A DNA stretch of 64,000 nt from Marinobacter flavimaris (GCF_002933295.1 NZ_PSSW01000001.1:704253-768252); one strand, 5' to 3'; shown: positions 31,479 to 40,264, numbered from the stretch's first letter. Numbers and translations are program-made. Notes: generated from the sequence alone by a model not told the origin.

Positions 31479-32636
31479 TTAGAAAGCGGCCTTGTAGATT
31501 GCCAGAGCGTCAGTTTCAGACACTTCCCGGGGGTTGTTTACAAGCAGTCGAGTTTGCTTCATGGAATCCGAAGCCAGGGTGGCCAGATCGGCCTCACCAA
31601 TTCCGACTTCACGCAGGGTTTGTTCAAGCCCCAGATCAGCACTCAGGGCTTCAAGACGGTCGATGAATTGATTGGCCCTCTTAGCGGCAGGTGTGCCTGC
31701 CAGGTCTGGGAAAACATCGGTAGCCAGAATTGAATAGGCTTCACCGCAGATCTCCGTGTTAAACCGCATGACATGAGGCAGCACCAATGCGTTGGAAAGA
31801 CCATGGGGTACATGGAAAATTCCGCCGATTGGGTAGGCAAGAGCATGCACTGCCGCTACGGGTGAGTTAGCAAAAGCCTGACCTGCTAGCATGGCTCCGA
31901 GCAGCATGTCAGAGCGAGCTTTGACATTACTGCCATCCTTTACGGCTGTCTCAATATTAGCGCCGAGCAATCGCAGCGCTTCGCGAGCCAGGGCCTTTGA
32001 AACCGGATTGTTATTTGCGGAAGCTGACGTATAGCTTTCAATAGCATGAACCATGGCATCAATGCCGGTAGCCGCGGTCACGTGAGCTGGCAGCCCGAGA
32101 GTCAACTCGGCATCGAGCAAGGCGATGTCGGGAAGCAGCTGAGGCGCAACAACGCCTTTTTTCTCGGTTTCACCAACAGTAATGATCGATATCGGTGTGA
32201 CCTCTGAGCCCGTTCCTGCTGTCGTTGGAATCTGGATCAGAGGTAAACGTTTGCCTTTGGCTTGTCCAACACCGTAAACGTCGTCTAACTTTTCCTCTCC
32301 GCCAATAAGAAGTGCAATCAACTTGGCAACATCCATGGATGAACCGCCACCAAATCCGATAACACCATCCACTCCGGCTTCTCGTGCGTCGGCTAACGCG
32401 GCTTCTACGACTGACACAGGCGGATCGGCAACGACGCCATCGAATAACTCGTACTTAACGCCTGCCTCGTTGAGGGAATTTGTAGCCACGTCAAGCAATC
32501 CAGCCTTGACGAGCCCGGGATCTGTAACGAGCAGTACCTTTTTACCCATGTGCTCTTTCACGATTTGCCCAAGACGATGGGTTACGCCGGGTTCGCAAAT
32601 AACGCTTTTGGTTGTGTTAAACGTAAATGCAGTCAT
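31479..32636 (-). CDS. Iron-containing alcohol dehydrogenase
   Basis: 385 residues of the group III alcohol dehydrogenase family. The GFGGGSSMDVAKLIA loop binds NAD(P). Metal ligands are expected in GIDAMVHAIESY (Asp and His) and in AVHALAYPIGGIFHVPHGLSNA (two His). Relatives oxidise or reduce short alcohols, 1,3-propanediol, 4-hydroxybutyrate or lactaldehyde. It lies between the ABC ATPase (10 bp upstream) and the aldehyde dehydrogenase, so an alcohol or hydroxyacid is likely oxidised stepwise to a carboxylate. Confidence 0.92.
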   Translation of the reverse strand: MTAFTFNTTKSVICEPGVTHRLGQIVKEHMGKKVLLVTDPGLVKAGLLDVATNSLNEAGVKYELFDGVVADPPVSVVEAALADAREAGVDGVIGFGGGSSMDVAKLIALLIGGEEKLDDVYGVGQAKGKRLPLIQIPTTAGTGSEVTPISIITVGETEKKGVVAPQLLPDIALLDAELTLGLPAHVTAATGIDAMVHAIESYTSASANNNPVSKALAREALRLLGANIETAVKDGSNVKARSDMLLGAMLAGQAFANSPVAAVHALAYPIGGIFHVPHGLSNALVLPHVMRFNTEICGEAYSILATDVFPDLAGTPAAKRANQFIDRLEALSADLGLEQTLREVGIGEADLATLASDSMKQTRLLVNNPREVSETDALAIYKAAF

Positions 32637-32645
32637 TTGTACCTC

Positions 32646-33302
32646 CTAGGTCAGCGACGCAATCGGTTCGACGCTGCCACGTTCGATCTGAAAGGCTTTG
32701 TCGACTAGATCTGCGGAATGAGATTGGTCTGATTCAGACAGCAAGACTGTCAGGCCTTCATCTTTAAGTGTGCTCAAAACACTGGCGAGTCGTCTGGAAA
32801 GTGCGGGTGCCACTCCCTCGAATGGTTCGTCCAGTAGCAGCAAGTTGGTTCCAGTCATCATTGCTCGGGCCAGAGCAACGAGCTTTTGCTGACCGCCAGA
32901 TAACTGCAGTGCACGGCGATCAGAGAAAGACTCTACCTCGGGCATCATTTCGTAGATCCAGGCAAGTCTGGCTTCTGCGTTACCGAGTTGGCAGGCCCAT
33001 GCTGGTGCCATGATGTTTTCTTCGACCGTCAGATCAGGTACGAGACGACGATCCTCTGGCATATAGCCAATGGACATACCTGCGCGCTCATAAGAACCCT
33101 GATTGGTCATGTCCTCGCCATTGATCAGTACCTGGCCCGCTTTCGGCTTGATGAGGCCCATAATTGATCGGAGTGAGGTCGTCTTTCCGGCGCCGTTGCG
33201 CCCAATCAGCCCGACCATGGAACCCTTGCTGACGGAAAAGCTGACGTCACGGAGAATAGTGGTACCTGCAATCTCCGTAGTGACATTTTTAAGTTCTAAC
33301 AT
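32646..33302 (-). CDS. ABC transporter ATP-binding protein, LivF type
   Basis: 218 residues with Walker A GRNGAGKTT, signature LSGGQQKLVALARAM, Walker B LLLLDEPFEG and the His-loop region replaced by VLLSESDQSHSADL, where the usual switch His appears as Ser/Gln. It is the second ATPase of the branched-chain amino-acid/amide (HAAT) type transporter. The start MLELKNVTT at 33302 overlaps the end of the LivG-type gene by 14 bp; upstream in-frame codons lie inside that gene and are rejected. LivF proteins are normally about 235 residues, so this one is slightly short. Confidence 0.9.
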   Translation of the reverse strand: MLELKNVTTEIAGTTILRDVSFSVSKGSMVGLIGRNGAGKTTSLRSIMGLIKPKAGQVLINGEDMTNQGSYERAGMSIGYMPEDRRLVPDLTVEENIMAPAWACQLGNAEARLAWIYEMMPEVESFSDRRALQLSGGQQKLVALARAMMTGTNLLLLDEPFEGVAPALSRRLASVLSTLKDEGLTVLLSESDQSHSADLVDKAFQIERGSVEPIASLT

Positions 33303-34092
33303 GGGCAGACTCCTTGCTGGTGCTGGCCTCGTTTTCGCTAAGATCGAGGTGATGCCCAACCACCAATTCCTGGACTTTGGCGTCAGACAAAACGGTTTGG
33401 GTCGGACCATCCGCGAGGACCCGGCCATCGTAAAACGCGAGAACTCGGTCGGCGTAACGCAGAACGACTTCCATATCGTGCTCGACGAACATTGTTGCAG
33501 CATCACTTTTCCGGACAGCCGCCATGACGGTATCCATCAGTAAGAATTTATCCTCGATGGCAACTCCTGAGGTTGGCTCATCCAGCAGCATCAGCCCGGG
33601 CTCAGCGAGCATTGCCATTGCAATGTCCAACAGCTTGCGAACTCCCTGGGGCAGAGTAGATACAACCTCCTCCGCGTACTGCTCGATTTCATATTCGCGG
33701 AGTACAGCATGGGCTTTTTCGACTTTTTCCTTGGATCTGAGAGGCTTCAGAAAGCTCAATTTGCGGTCGACGGAGAAACCGAACGCAATCAGCATATTCT
33801 CCAAAACCGTCAGTTCCTGGAATAGTTGAGGCACCTGAAAGGAGCGACCAACGCCCGCCAACGAGACGTCCCTGGGAGACTTCCCTATGATGGATTTACC
33901 ACGCACGAGAATGTCGCCACTGGACGGCTGGATATAGCCCGTTACCATATTGATAAAGGTGGTTTTGCCAGCCCCGTTGGAGCCGATAACTCCAACTACC
34001 TCGCCTGTATTCAGTTCAACATTGATGTCAGTGGCGGCAGTGACTGCACCAAATGTTCGTTCCAGATTGACCGTTTTCAACAAAGCGCTCAT
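33289..34092 (-). CDS. ABC transporter ATP-binding protein, LivG type
   Basis: 267 residues with Walker A GSNGAGKTT, the Q-loop region SFQVPQLFQELTVLENML, Walker B LMLLDEPTSG and switch His in FVEHDMEVV. The signature motif is unusual: LPQGVRK in place of LSGGQ; variation here occurs in HAAT transporters. The start overlaps the permease stop (ATGA). It powers import with the LivF-type partner. Confidence 0.92.
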   Translation of the reverse strand: MSALLKTVNLERTFGAVTAATDINVELNTGEVVGVIGSNGAGKTTFINMVTGYIQPSSGDILVRGKSIIGKSPRDVSLAGVGRSFQVPQLFQELTVLENMLIAFGFSVDRKLSFLKPLRSKEKVEKAHAVLREYEIEQYAEEVVSTLPQGVRKLLDIAMAMLAEPGLMLLDEPTSGVAIEDKFLLMDTVMAAVRKSDAATMFVEHDMEVVLRYADRVLAFYDGRVLADGPTQTVLSDAKVQELVVGHHLDLSENEASTSKESAHVRT

Positions 34093-35039
34093 GACGTTTT
34101 CCTCGCTTTCTTGTTTTGGAATCGTTCAACCAGGGACCACAGACCGGACGGCATGAACAGAATGATTGCCAGCAGTGCAAAACCCAGAATCATTTGCCAG
34201 GTGTAGGGCGAAACGGCGAACGCATAAGTGCGCAGAGCTTCGAATAGAACGGCTGCAACGATCGGGGCTGCAACATGAGCAGTCCCGCCCATTAGGGCTA
34301 TAAATACAAACTCGCCAGAAGTGGTCCAATACGCCATTTCTGGATCAACGTGACCGCTTACCAGAGCGGTGATAGTGCCACCAATAGCCGCCAGGCCCGC
34401 CGCGATTATGTACTTTACGTACACCACACGGAACACAGACCCGCCCAGATACTCCAACCGAATTTCATTTTCTCGAACAGCCTCACCTGCGTAACCTGAT
34501 AGAGATTTCAGATACCGCCATGCGACAGCTCCGAGAACGATTACAAGGAATACTGCGACAATCAGAACCAGGTCTGATGAAGCTTCAGCACCCGGAGTCC
34601 AACCCAATAAGCTCGGATTGGCAACGTTAAAACCATCGGTAGATCCAAGGAACTGATTGCGCACCAGCAAGCCATAAAGAATCATCGAGAACGCCATCGA
34701 AAACATTGCGAAGAAGATCTCTCGATACCGACACAGTAGCAGGCCAATGATGGCTGCTATGGCAACGCTGACGGCGACGGAAGCAAGCATGATGACCAGA
34801 ATGTCAGTGACTCCCACGAACTGGGTCAGCATGCCGGCAACGTAGGCGCCTACGCAGTAGTACAGGCCCTGGCCAAAGGAAACCAGGCCAGCCCGCATAA
34901 GAAGGACTAGACCGAGCACCACAAGGCCTTTGCCCATCGCGATGGTAAATAGGTAAGACATCCACTGCGGAAGCAGGAGGCCGCCAGCAATGACTACCAA
35001 CCCGAAAACAAATAAGAGCGCTAGGGATCTCGTTTTCAT
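34089..35039 (-). CDS. ABC transporter permease, LivM type
   Basis: 316 residues with about nine membrane helices and the HAAT permease signature region LSGYAGEAVRENEIRLEYLGGSV that contacts the ATPases. The N-terminal helix LALLFVFGLVVIAGGLLLPQW anchors it. The start codon overlaps the LivH-type stop (TAATG), indicating translational coupling. It forms the channel with the LivH-type permease. Confidence 0.92.
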   Translation of the reverse strand: MKTRSLALLFVFGLVVIAGGLLLPQWMSYLFTIAMGKGLVVLGLVLLMRAGLVSFGQGLYYCVGAYVAGMLTQFVGVTDILVIMLASVAVSVAIAAIIGLLLCRYREIFFAMFSMAFSMILYGLLVRNQFLGSTDGFNVANPSLLGWTPGAEASSDLVLIVAVFLVIVLGAVAWRYLKSLSGYAGEAVRENEIRLEYLGGSVFRVVYVKYIIAAGLAAIGGTITALVSGHVDPEMAYWTTSGEFVFIALMGGTAHVAAPIVAAVLFEALRTYAFAVSPYTWQMILGFALLAIILFMPSGLWSLVERFQNKKARKTS

Positions 35040-35935
35040 TAGATTTTCCTCGCGTTGGCAACGGCAAACAGGCCTTGCGGACGAAATGCCAGCACAAGTC
35101 CCATGACCGCGTAGATAACGAACAGCTCAACATCGGGATAAAGGTGGACAGCTGCAGCTCGGGACATACCCACGATCAGAGCGCCGACAAGGGCGCCAGT
35201 GATGCTGCCAAGACCGCCAATAACTACCACGGCGAATGCAAGAACAATCACCTCAATACCCATCCCCGGTACAACAGACAGACCTGGAGCAGTCAGGGCT
35301 CCAGCGAGTGATCCGATACCGGCTCCAATCAGAAATGTAATGGTGAAGATTCGGGCAACGTTGATGCCGAGTGCGCTGGCTATCTCACGATCGTGAATGA
35401 CTACTCGAAGCAGTTTTCCGTTGCGTGTGCGGTTCAGGCCATACCAGAGTGCGAGACCGATCAGTATGCTCACGCCGATAAGCATGAAATCGTAATTAGC
35501 GAAGGATAATCCAGCGAACTTGGTTCGACCCAGTAGGGTGTAGGGTTGGTAAGCAAAGTAGGGCTCAACACCCCATATTAGCTTGATGGCATCTTCCATG
35601 ATGAGTAGGACGCCGTAAGTGACCAGAATCATGACGACCTCGTCCCGGCCATACATGAATCGCAGAAGGCCGCGCTCAACCAGGAGCCCCACGGAAATAC
35701 CGGCGACAAGGGCGGCGGCGATTAGCGCGACGAAGCTGAACCAGGGAACAGAGCCGGTAGAAAAATACCAGCCAACCATGGCAGCACCAGAGTACGCGCC
35801 AAGGGCGTAAAAGCTACCATGAGACATATTGAGGATTCGCATGACCCCGTAAATTAGGGTCAGACCGGCGGAAATGATGAAGAGCCATGAGGCGTAGACC
35901 GAGCCATCCACCAGTATTGCAAGAAGTTGTTTCAT
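35039..35935 (-). CDS. ABC transporter permease, LivH type
   Basis: 298 residues with about eight helices. The start MKQLLAILVDGSVYASWLF is typical of LivH/BraD permeases, and the ATPase contact loop is around RVVIHDREIASALGINVARI. An in-frame codon at 35959 is less likely because the ribosome site fits 35935. It lies 135 bp downstream of the transport binding-protein gene, with a strong hairpin in the gap. Confidence 0.92.
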   Translation of the reverse strand: MKQLLAILVDGSVYASWLFIISAGLTLIYGVMRILNMSHGSFYALGAYSGAAMVGWYFSTGSVPWFSFVALIAAALVAGISVGLLVERGLLRFMYGRDEVVMILVTYGVLLIMEDAIKLIWGVEPYFAYQPYTLLGRTKFAGLSFANYDFMLIGVSILIGLALWYGLNRTRNGKLLRVVIHDREIASALGINVARIFTITFLIGAGIGSLAGALTAPGLSVVPGMGIEVIVLAFAVVVIGGLGSITGALVGALIVGMSRAAAVHLYPDVELFVIYAVMGLVLAFRPQGLFAVANARKI

Positions 35936-35971
35936 TGTAAGACTCCCGATGCTTTGCACAGACCTTGCCTG

Positions 35972-35995
35972 CCGACCGGGCCATCTTCCGGTCGG
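35972..35995 (-). other. Hairpin between the binding-protein and permease genes
   Basis: CCGACCGG (35972-35979) and CCGGTCGG (35988-35995) form a perfect 8-bp stem with an 8-nt loop. There is no T-tract on the minus strand. Such hairpins commonly stabilise the upstream binding-protein mRNA so that it exceeds the membrane components. Confidence 0.6.
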
Positions 35996-36070
35996 GGAGG
36001 GGTGAAAGATCGTTGGAAAGTCTCACCGGGACCGGATGATCCCGATGAGCATGTTGCTGGGTCAGTGGGC

Positions 36071-37351
36071 TCAGTTACACTCGGCACCTGGCATGCCGGC
36101 TTTGATCCACTCTACAGTCTCTGCGCCTTCCGGCGGGTTGACGCAATCTGCCGGGTAGCGGGTAATGTCGGTAAAGGTGATTTCACCGTCCACACGTTTG
36201 AGGCGACCATAGACCATCTCTGTTGCAGCCTGATGGCCCTTACCGCGACTCATTTCAACCCGGCCGCCCGGGCCGTCAAATTCGAGACCTTCAAAGGCGG
36301 TGATTACCTCCTCGGTAGACGCACCAACACCAGCCTTATCTTGAGCCAGCTTTAGGCCAATTAGCGCATGAGCCATGTGGTAGGCAGGGAAAGTCGGCGG
36401 TGTGCCGAAACGCTCGGTGAATTCGGTCTGGAACCAAGTGTTCAGTTCACTTTCCGGAGCGAATGGACCGAAGGGACCACGGGCACCGATGATGGCACCG
36501 TCGGGCAGGTGTTCGCCAAGACTGTTGAGTGCAGTCTCGCCAGCAGTGAAGATTACCTGGTTGTCCGCCAGCAGACCACGAGCGGCTGCCTGGAGTACGA
36601 ATGCGTCTGTGTCACCACCCCAGAAAGATGTGTGAATAACGTCTGCGGAGTTCACTTGCAGGGCAGAAATTTCGGCACCGTACTGGCCCGCGAACAATTT
36701 GGGGAACTGTTCCGTAGTGATTTCAATATCCCCGCCGCGAAGGACCTTTAAAGTCTCGGTAAAATCGCGCCAGCTGTCGTGACCCCAAGAGTAGTTCTGG
36801 TTTATGCCTGCGACAGATTCCAGGTTGGGAACGTTTTCGTGAACATAGCGGGCCGCCGCGATGTTGTCCATGCTGGCGGTAGAGTGGGTGCGGAAAACAT
36901 ACTCGTAATCAGCTTCCTCGAAGACCCGAGGCGTGCCACAGTCGAACAAAACGGTCAGCATCTTGAGTTCTTCAGCGACAGCCGGGATGGCAAGACAGTC
37001 GCCGGAAGAGATGTAACCTACGACCGCATCGACGCCGTCGCGCTCAACAAGATTTCGAAATTCTGAGGTTTGTTTTGTCGCACCGCCAGCCTCGTCAACG
37101 TAGACAGGCGTGATCATTCGACCGTCAATTCCCTTGCCTTCAATTGGGGCCGGCAGGGTGCCGTCATTTATAGCATCGATTACCAGGTCAGCAGCGTTCT
37201 TTGCAGGAATTCCGAAAGGCCCGGAAGCTGCGCCTGAGAGAAAGGTTACAAGGCCCAGTTTGTACTCTTCATTGGCGTAGACGTTGAGGCTCATGGCACC
37301 TGTCGTCATTGCACAGGCAACCGTCGCTGCAGTAAGCAGGGGACGTTTCAT
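36071..37351 (-). CDS. Periplasmic substrate-binding protein of the island ABC transporter
   Basis: 426 residues of the type I periplasmic binding fold (branched-chain amino-acid/amide group). A signal peptide (LLTAATVACAMTTGAMSLNVYA) precedes YKLGLVTFLSGAASGPFGIPAKNAADL. Ligand-site regions include SSGDCLAIP and the HTSFWGGDTDAFV motif (Trp-Gly-Gly-Asp at 244-247), shared with the sensory binding protein encoded upstream. The start at 37351 is chosen for its signal peptide; upstream in-frame codons overlap the sigma54 promoter region. It is the first gene of the catabolic/transport operon. Confidence 0.93.
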   Translation of the reverse strand: MKRPLLTAATVACAMTTGAMSLNVYANEEYKLGLVTFLSGAASGPFGIPAKNAADLVIDAINDGTLPAPIEGKGIDGRMITPVYVDEAGGATKQTSEFRNLVERDGVDAVVGYISSGDCLAIPAVAEELKMLTVLFDCGTPRVFEEADYEYVFRTHSTASMDNIAAARYVHENVPNLESVAGINQNYSWGHDSWRDFTETLKVLRGGDIEITTEQFPKLFAGQYGAEISALQVNSADVIHTSFWGGDTDAFVLQAAARGLLADNQVIFTAGETALNSLGEHLPDGAIIGARGPFGPFAPESELNTWFQTEFTERFGTPPTFPAYHMAHALIGLKLAQDKAGVGASTEEVITAFEGLEFDGPGGRVEMSRGKGHQAATEMVYGRLKRVDGEITFTDITRYPADCVNPPEGAETVEWIKAGMPGAECN

Positions 37352-37455
37352 ATCAGATCTCCAGACTGTTGTTCTTGTGTCATTTGGTTGGACAACCAGT
37401 GTTATTTTTTTCCGGTGTCCTGCCCGATGGCTTTTCAAGCCGGCCTGTGTCTAAA

Positions 37456-37471
37456 TGCACGCCCTATGCCA
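37456..37471 (-). promoter_or_regulatory. Sigma54 (-24/-12) promoter of the transport/catabolic operon
   Basis: On the minus strand TGGCATAGGGCGTGCA matches TGGCA at -24 and TGCA at -12, with GG and GC separated by the required 10 bp. It lies about 105 bp upstream of the binding-protein start, in an island that encodes its own sigma54 activator. Confidence 0.8.
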
Positions 37472-37540
37472 GAAATTCTACATTCCTAACTAGCTGTTTT
37501 TTATAAATATATATTTTTGCGTAAGGTTTTCTTGAAGTCG

Positions 37541-37559
37541 ATGAGCGAAATCCGCTCAT
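37541..37559. promoter_or_regulatory. Upstream activator palindrome, proximal site
   Basis: ATGAGCG-N5-CGCTCAT with perfect 7-bp arms; spacer AAATC. It lies 70 bp upstream of the -24 element. It is paired with an identical-armed site 34 bp away centre to centre, about three helical turns. This is a likely binding site of the sigma54 regulator. Confidence 0.8.
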
Positions 37560-37574
37560 GTCGGGTGAGCAAAG

Positions 37575-37593
37575 ATGAGCGGTTTTCGCTCAT
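37575..37593. promoter_or_regulatory. Upstream activator palindrome, distal site
   Basis: A second ATGAGCG-N5-CGCTCAT, spacer GTTTT, with the same perfect arms. It overlaps the last codons and stop of the sensory binding-protein gene. Confidence 0.8.
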
Positions 37594-38879
37594 TCTGTGA
37601 CAGGGTGAACTTGCTCGAAATCAGACGGGTAATAGATTCGCCAATTACCGAGCATTACCTTCGCTGGAGGGTAGCGAGGGTCCTTTACAGTCTCTCCAAT
37701 CGCCATTACTTGTCGGATTTGATGAGTCACTGGATCCATTGAGGATTGGAAACCCGGCGGATCCTCAGGCGTAGTCAGACTCAACTGCTCAAAAGCTCGC
37801 TCGATGCCTTCTAGATCCTTGTAATTCCCGCTTGCTTGGCTTGCTGCTTTGGCAATTGCGAGTATGCCGGTGAACGCGCCTTGCGCCCCGGAGGAGGGGT
37901 AGTAACCGGCTTGCCGGTGGAACTCCTGAACAAACCACCGATTGAAATCAGTTTCCGGCCAGTTGTTGTGATGGCGCGATGCTAGTAACAATCCCAGAGG
38001 CATGCGATCGCCTAAGTGAGCAAAAATCTCGTAATCGCCACCTTTTTCAAAGTTCGCGAAGCGGGAAACATCAAACAGCCGGGTGTCAGTAGCCTGGGTG
38101 ACGAAAGCGACGAAATCCCCTCCCCACAGGCTATTCACGACCAAGTCTGGTTCTTGTCTGATCAGCTCATTAATGTAGTGGCTGTAGTCTGGCTCACTTA
38201 ACCGAGGCCAGAGTGTGCCGGCAATCTCGTAATCCACGCCCAATTTATTCAGAGCCTCGCGAAAATCGGCCCACACCTGATAACCGTATTCGTAATCGGG
38301 ACCCAGGTACGAGATTCGAAGCGGTTTTTTCTTCAAGTGGTCATCAAAGTAATCTCTGATAAAGAGCGCTCCCGCAGTCATCGATTGACGCGTGTCGTTC
38401 GTCACACGGAAATAGCGATCGTGGAAAAATTCATCGGTGAGCCTGGACGAGGCGTGGTCCGTACCGATGAAAAACGCATCTGCGGAAGCTGCGATTTCGG
38501 TGACTTGAATAGCAACCGATGAGTTGACAACGCCACAGAGAAATGTGGCTTGCTCTTCCTCGACGAATCGTTTTGCAATCGTAACGGCGGTTGACCGTTT
38601 GGATTTGGTGTCTCCAAGCAAAACCCTGAGGCGTGGTAGTGTCGGCAACCCCTGCTGTTCAATGTATTGAAGCGCGAGTCGTATGCCCACTACCGAATCT
38701 CGCCCCAAGACACCTGCTCGTCCGGACATGGGGTAAAGGCATCCAACGATAATATCCGCTGTATCCTCGCTTGCACCCAAAGACTCCAGCGCCTTCGAAG
38801 GCATTGGAAAAGTGACGAGGACCACCAGACAGATTCCAAACAGGATACCGATGAATCGGTTGTGGGAAATTGGGATCAC
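37590..38879 (-). CDS. Sensory periplasmic binding protein (type I fold)
   Basis: 429 residues with an N-terminal signal/anchor (FIGILFGICLVVLVTFPMPSKA) and a type I periplasmic binding domain beginning VGCLYPMSGRAGVLGRDSVVGIRLAL. It shares the unusual Trp-Gly-Gly-Asp motif (252-255, NSLWGGDFVAFV) with the transport binding protein, so the two are paralogues and probably bind the same or related ligands. The start overlaps the regulator stop (ATGA), in one operon with kinase and regulator. It is inferred to present ligand to the kinase's periplasmic domain. Alternatively it is a second uptake protein. Confidence 0.85.
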   Translation of the reverse strand: MIPISHNRFIGILFGICLVVLVTFPMPSKALESLGASEDTADIIVGCLYPMSGRAGVLGRDSVVGIRLALQYIEQQGLPTLPRLRVLLGDTKSKRSTAVTIAKRFVEEEQATFLCGVVNSSVAIQVTEIAASADAFFIGTDHASSRLTDEFFHDRYFRVTNDTRQSMTAGALFIRDYFDDHLKKKPLRISYLGPDYEYGYQVWADFREALNKLGVDYEIAGTLWPRLSEPDYSHYINELIRQEPDLVVNSLWGGDFVAFVTQATDTRLFDVSRFANFEKGGDYEIFAHLGDRMPLGLLLASRHHNNWPETDFNRWFVQEFHRQAGYYPSSGAQGAFTGILAIAKAASQASGNYKDLEGIERAFEQLSLTTPEDPPGFQSSMDPVTHQIRQVMAIGETVKDPRYPPAKVMLGNWRIYYPSDFEQVHPVTE

Positions 38880-40264
38880 AGCTCATCTCCGGTGAGCCCC
38901 AGCTTCTGCATCCTTCTTTTCAGTGCGTGTCTGGATATTCCGAGGGAGTTTGCGGCATCACCCTTCCGGCCGTTGGATTGAGCCAATGCGTCCAAAATGC
39001 ATTGAGCTTCCCGTTTTGCAATTTCACTGGTCAATGATCCATTTTTTTCGTTGCGTTCAACATCATTATCCGCAATCGAAGTTTTTATTTGAGGAGCTGA
39101 CTTCGTAATTTCGGGGGGAAGCTGATCGACATTGATGCTCTCACCAGCGTGCAAGATGGTCAGTCTCTCGATGGTATTGCGCAGTTCCCTAATGTTTCCC
39201 GGCCAATCGTAATTGCAGAGTGTGGTGAGGGTTTCGGAAGAAAGGTTGATCGGCCTGCAGCCTTCTTGCGCTGCAAGTTCTGTTGCGAAATTCGAAGCCA
39301 GCATGGGGATATCATCCCTACGCTCGGCAAGAGACGGAATGGTAAGTGGCATAACGTTTAGACGGTAGAAGAGGTCCTCCCGAAAAGCTCCTGTTTGAGC
39401 CTCGGTCTGTAGATCCCTGTTACTGGCCGCTATAACACGCAGATCAGCCTCTATTTCTTTCTGGCCGCCGACCGCGCGGAAGCGGTGGGTTTCAAGGAAG
39501 GTTAATAGCTTTGCCTGAAGAGGTAACGGCAGCTCACCAATCTCATCCAGGAATAAAGTCCCCCCGTTTGCTAACTCAACCAAGCCAGTTCGGCGCTTAT
39601 CGGCGCCCGTGTATGCGCCTTTTTCTGCGCCAAAAAGTTCGGCCTCTAGCAGGTTTTCTGGTAGCGAAGCGCAATTTACAGATACGAACGGTGCGGCTCT
39701 GTCTTTTGTGGCGTGCAAAGCTTTCGCGATGAGGGTTTTCCCGCTGCCTGATGGCCCCTGGAGAAGTACCGTGCGCGCAGAGCTCTTACCGATGCGCTCG
39801 ACTTGATCGAGTAGCTTGCGCATGGCCGAGGAGTGGCCAACAAGGCCGTGAACGTCCGCTTCCCGCTCTCTCCGATAGGCCACTTCCTCTGTAAGTTGGC
39901 GATGCTTGTGATTGCGCTGAATCAGAAGAATCAGTTCGTCCAGGTCAAACGGTTTGGTGATGTAGTCTTGTGCGCCTTTTTTGACTGCCTCGACAGCAGC
40001 ACGAGTATCGCCATGGGCCGAAATCATGATCGTGATGGGCGGGGCCGGGAGTGCCTGGACCTGGTCGAGAACCTCAAAACCAGATTGGTCGGGCAATTTA
40101 AGATCGAGCAAGACCACGTCTGGTGTCCGTTTTTCAATCTCGGTGAGTCCGCTTTTTCCGTCATAGGCGGCGAAAACCGTCATTCCTTCTTCTTCGAGCG
40201 AAAACATCAGACTACTAACAAGGTTTTTCTCGTCATCGATGATAAGGACGGTAGGCGTTCGCAT
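38876..40264 (-). CDS. Sigma54-dependent response regulator (NtrC family)
   Basis: 462 residues. The receiver domain has phospho-acceptor Asp54 (LLDLKLPD) and Lys in ITKPFD. The AAA+ domain has Walker A at 170-177 (GPSGSGKT), the sigma54-contact loop GAYTGA at 216-221 (Tyr instead of the common Phe, a tolerated variant), and Walker B GGTLFLDEIGELP. A Fis-type helix-turn-helix ends the protein (DAANSLGISRHALKRRMQ). Its start overlaps the kinase stop (TAATG). It very likely binds the two ATGAGCG-N5-CGCTCAT sites and activates the promoter at 37456-37471. Confidence 0.95.
   Translation of the reverse strand: MRTPTVLIIDDEKNLVSSLMFSLEEEGMTVFAAYDGKSGLTEIEKRTPDVVLLDLKLPDQSGFEVLDQVQALPAPPITIMISAHGDTRAAVEAVKKGAQDYITKPFDLDELILLIQRNHKHRQLTEEVAYRREREADVHGLVGHSSAMRKLLDQVERIGKSSARTVLLQGPSGSGKTLIAKALHATKDRAAPFVSVNCASLPENLLEAELFGAEKGAYTGADKRRTGLVELANGGTLFLDEIGELPLPLQAKLLTFLETHRFRAVGGQKEIEADLRVIAASNRDLQTEAQTGAFREDLFYRLNVMPLTIPSLAERRDDIPMLASNFATELAAQEGCRPINLSSETLTTLCNYDWPGNIRELRNTIERLTILHAGESINVDQLPPEITKSAPQIKTSIADNDVERNEKNGSLTSEIAKREAQCILDALAQSNGRKGDAANSLGISRHALKRRMQKLGLTGDEL

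Noticed and set aside
32646..33506. A longer LivF-type protein starting at 33506
   Set aside because: The extra 68 residues lie within the LivG-type gene and resemble no ABC protein; the standard start is at 33302.
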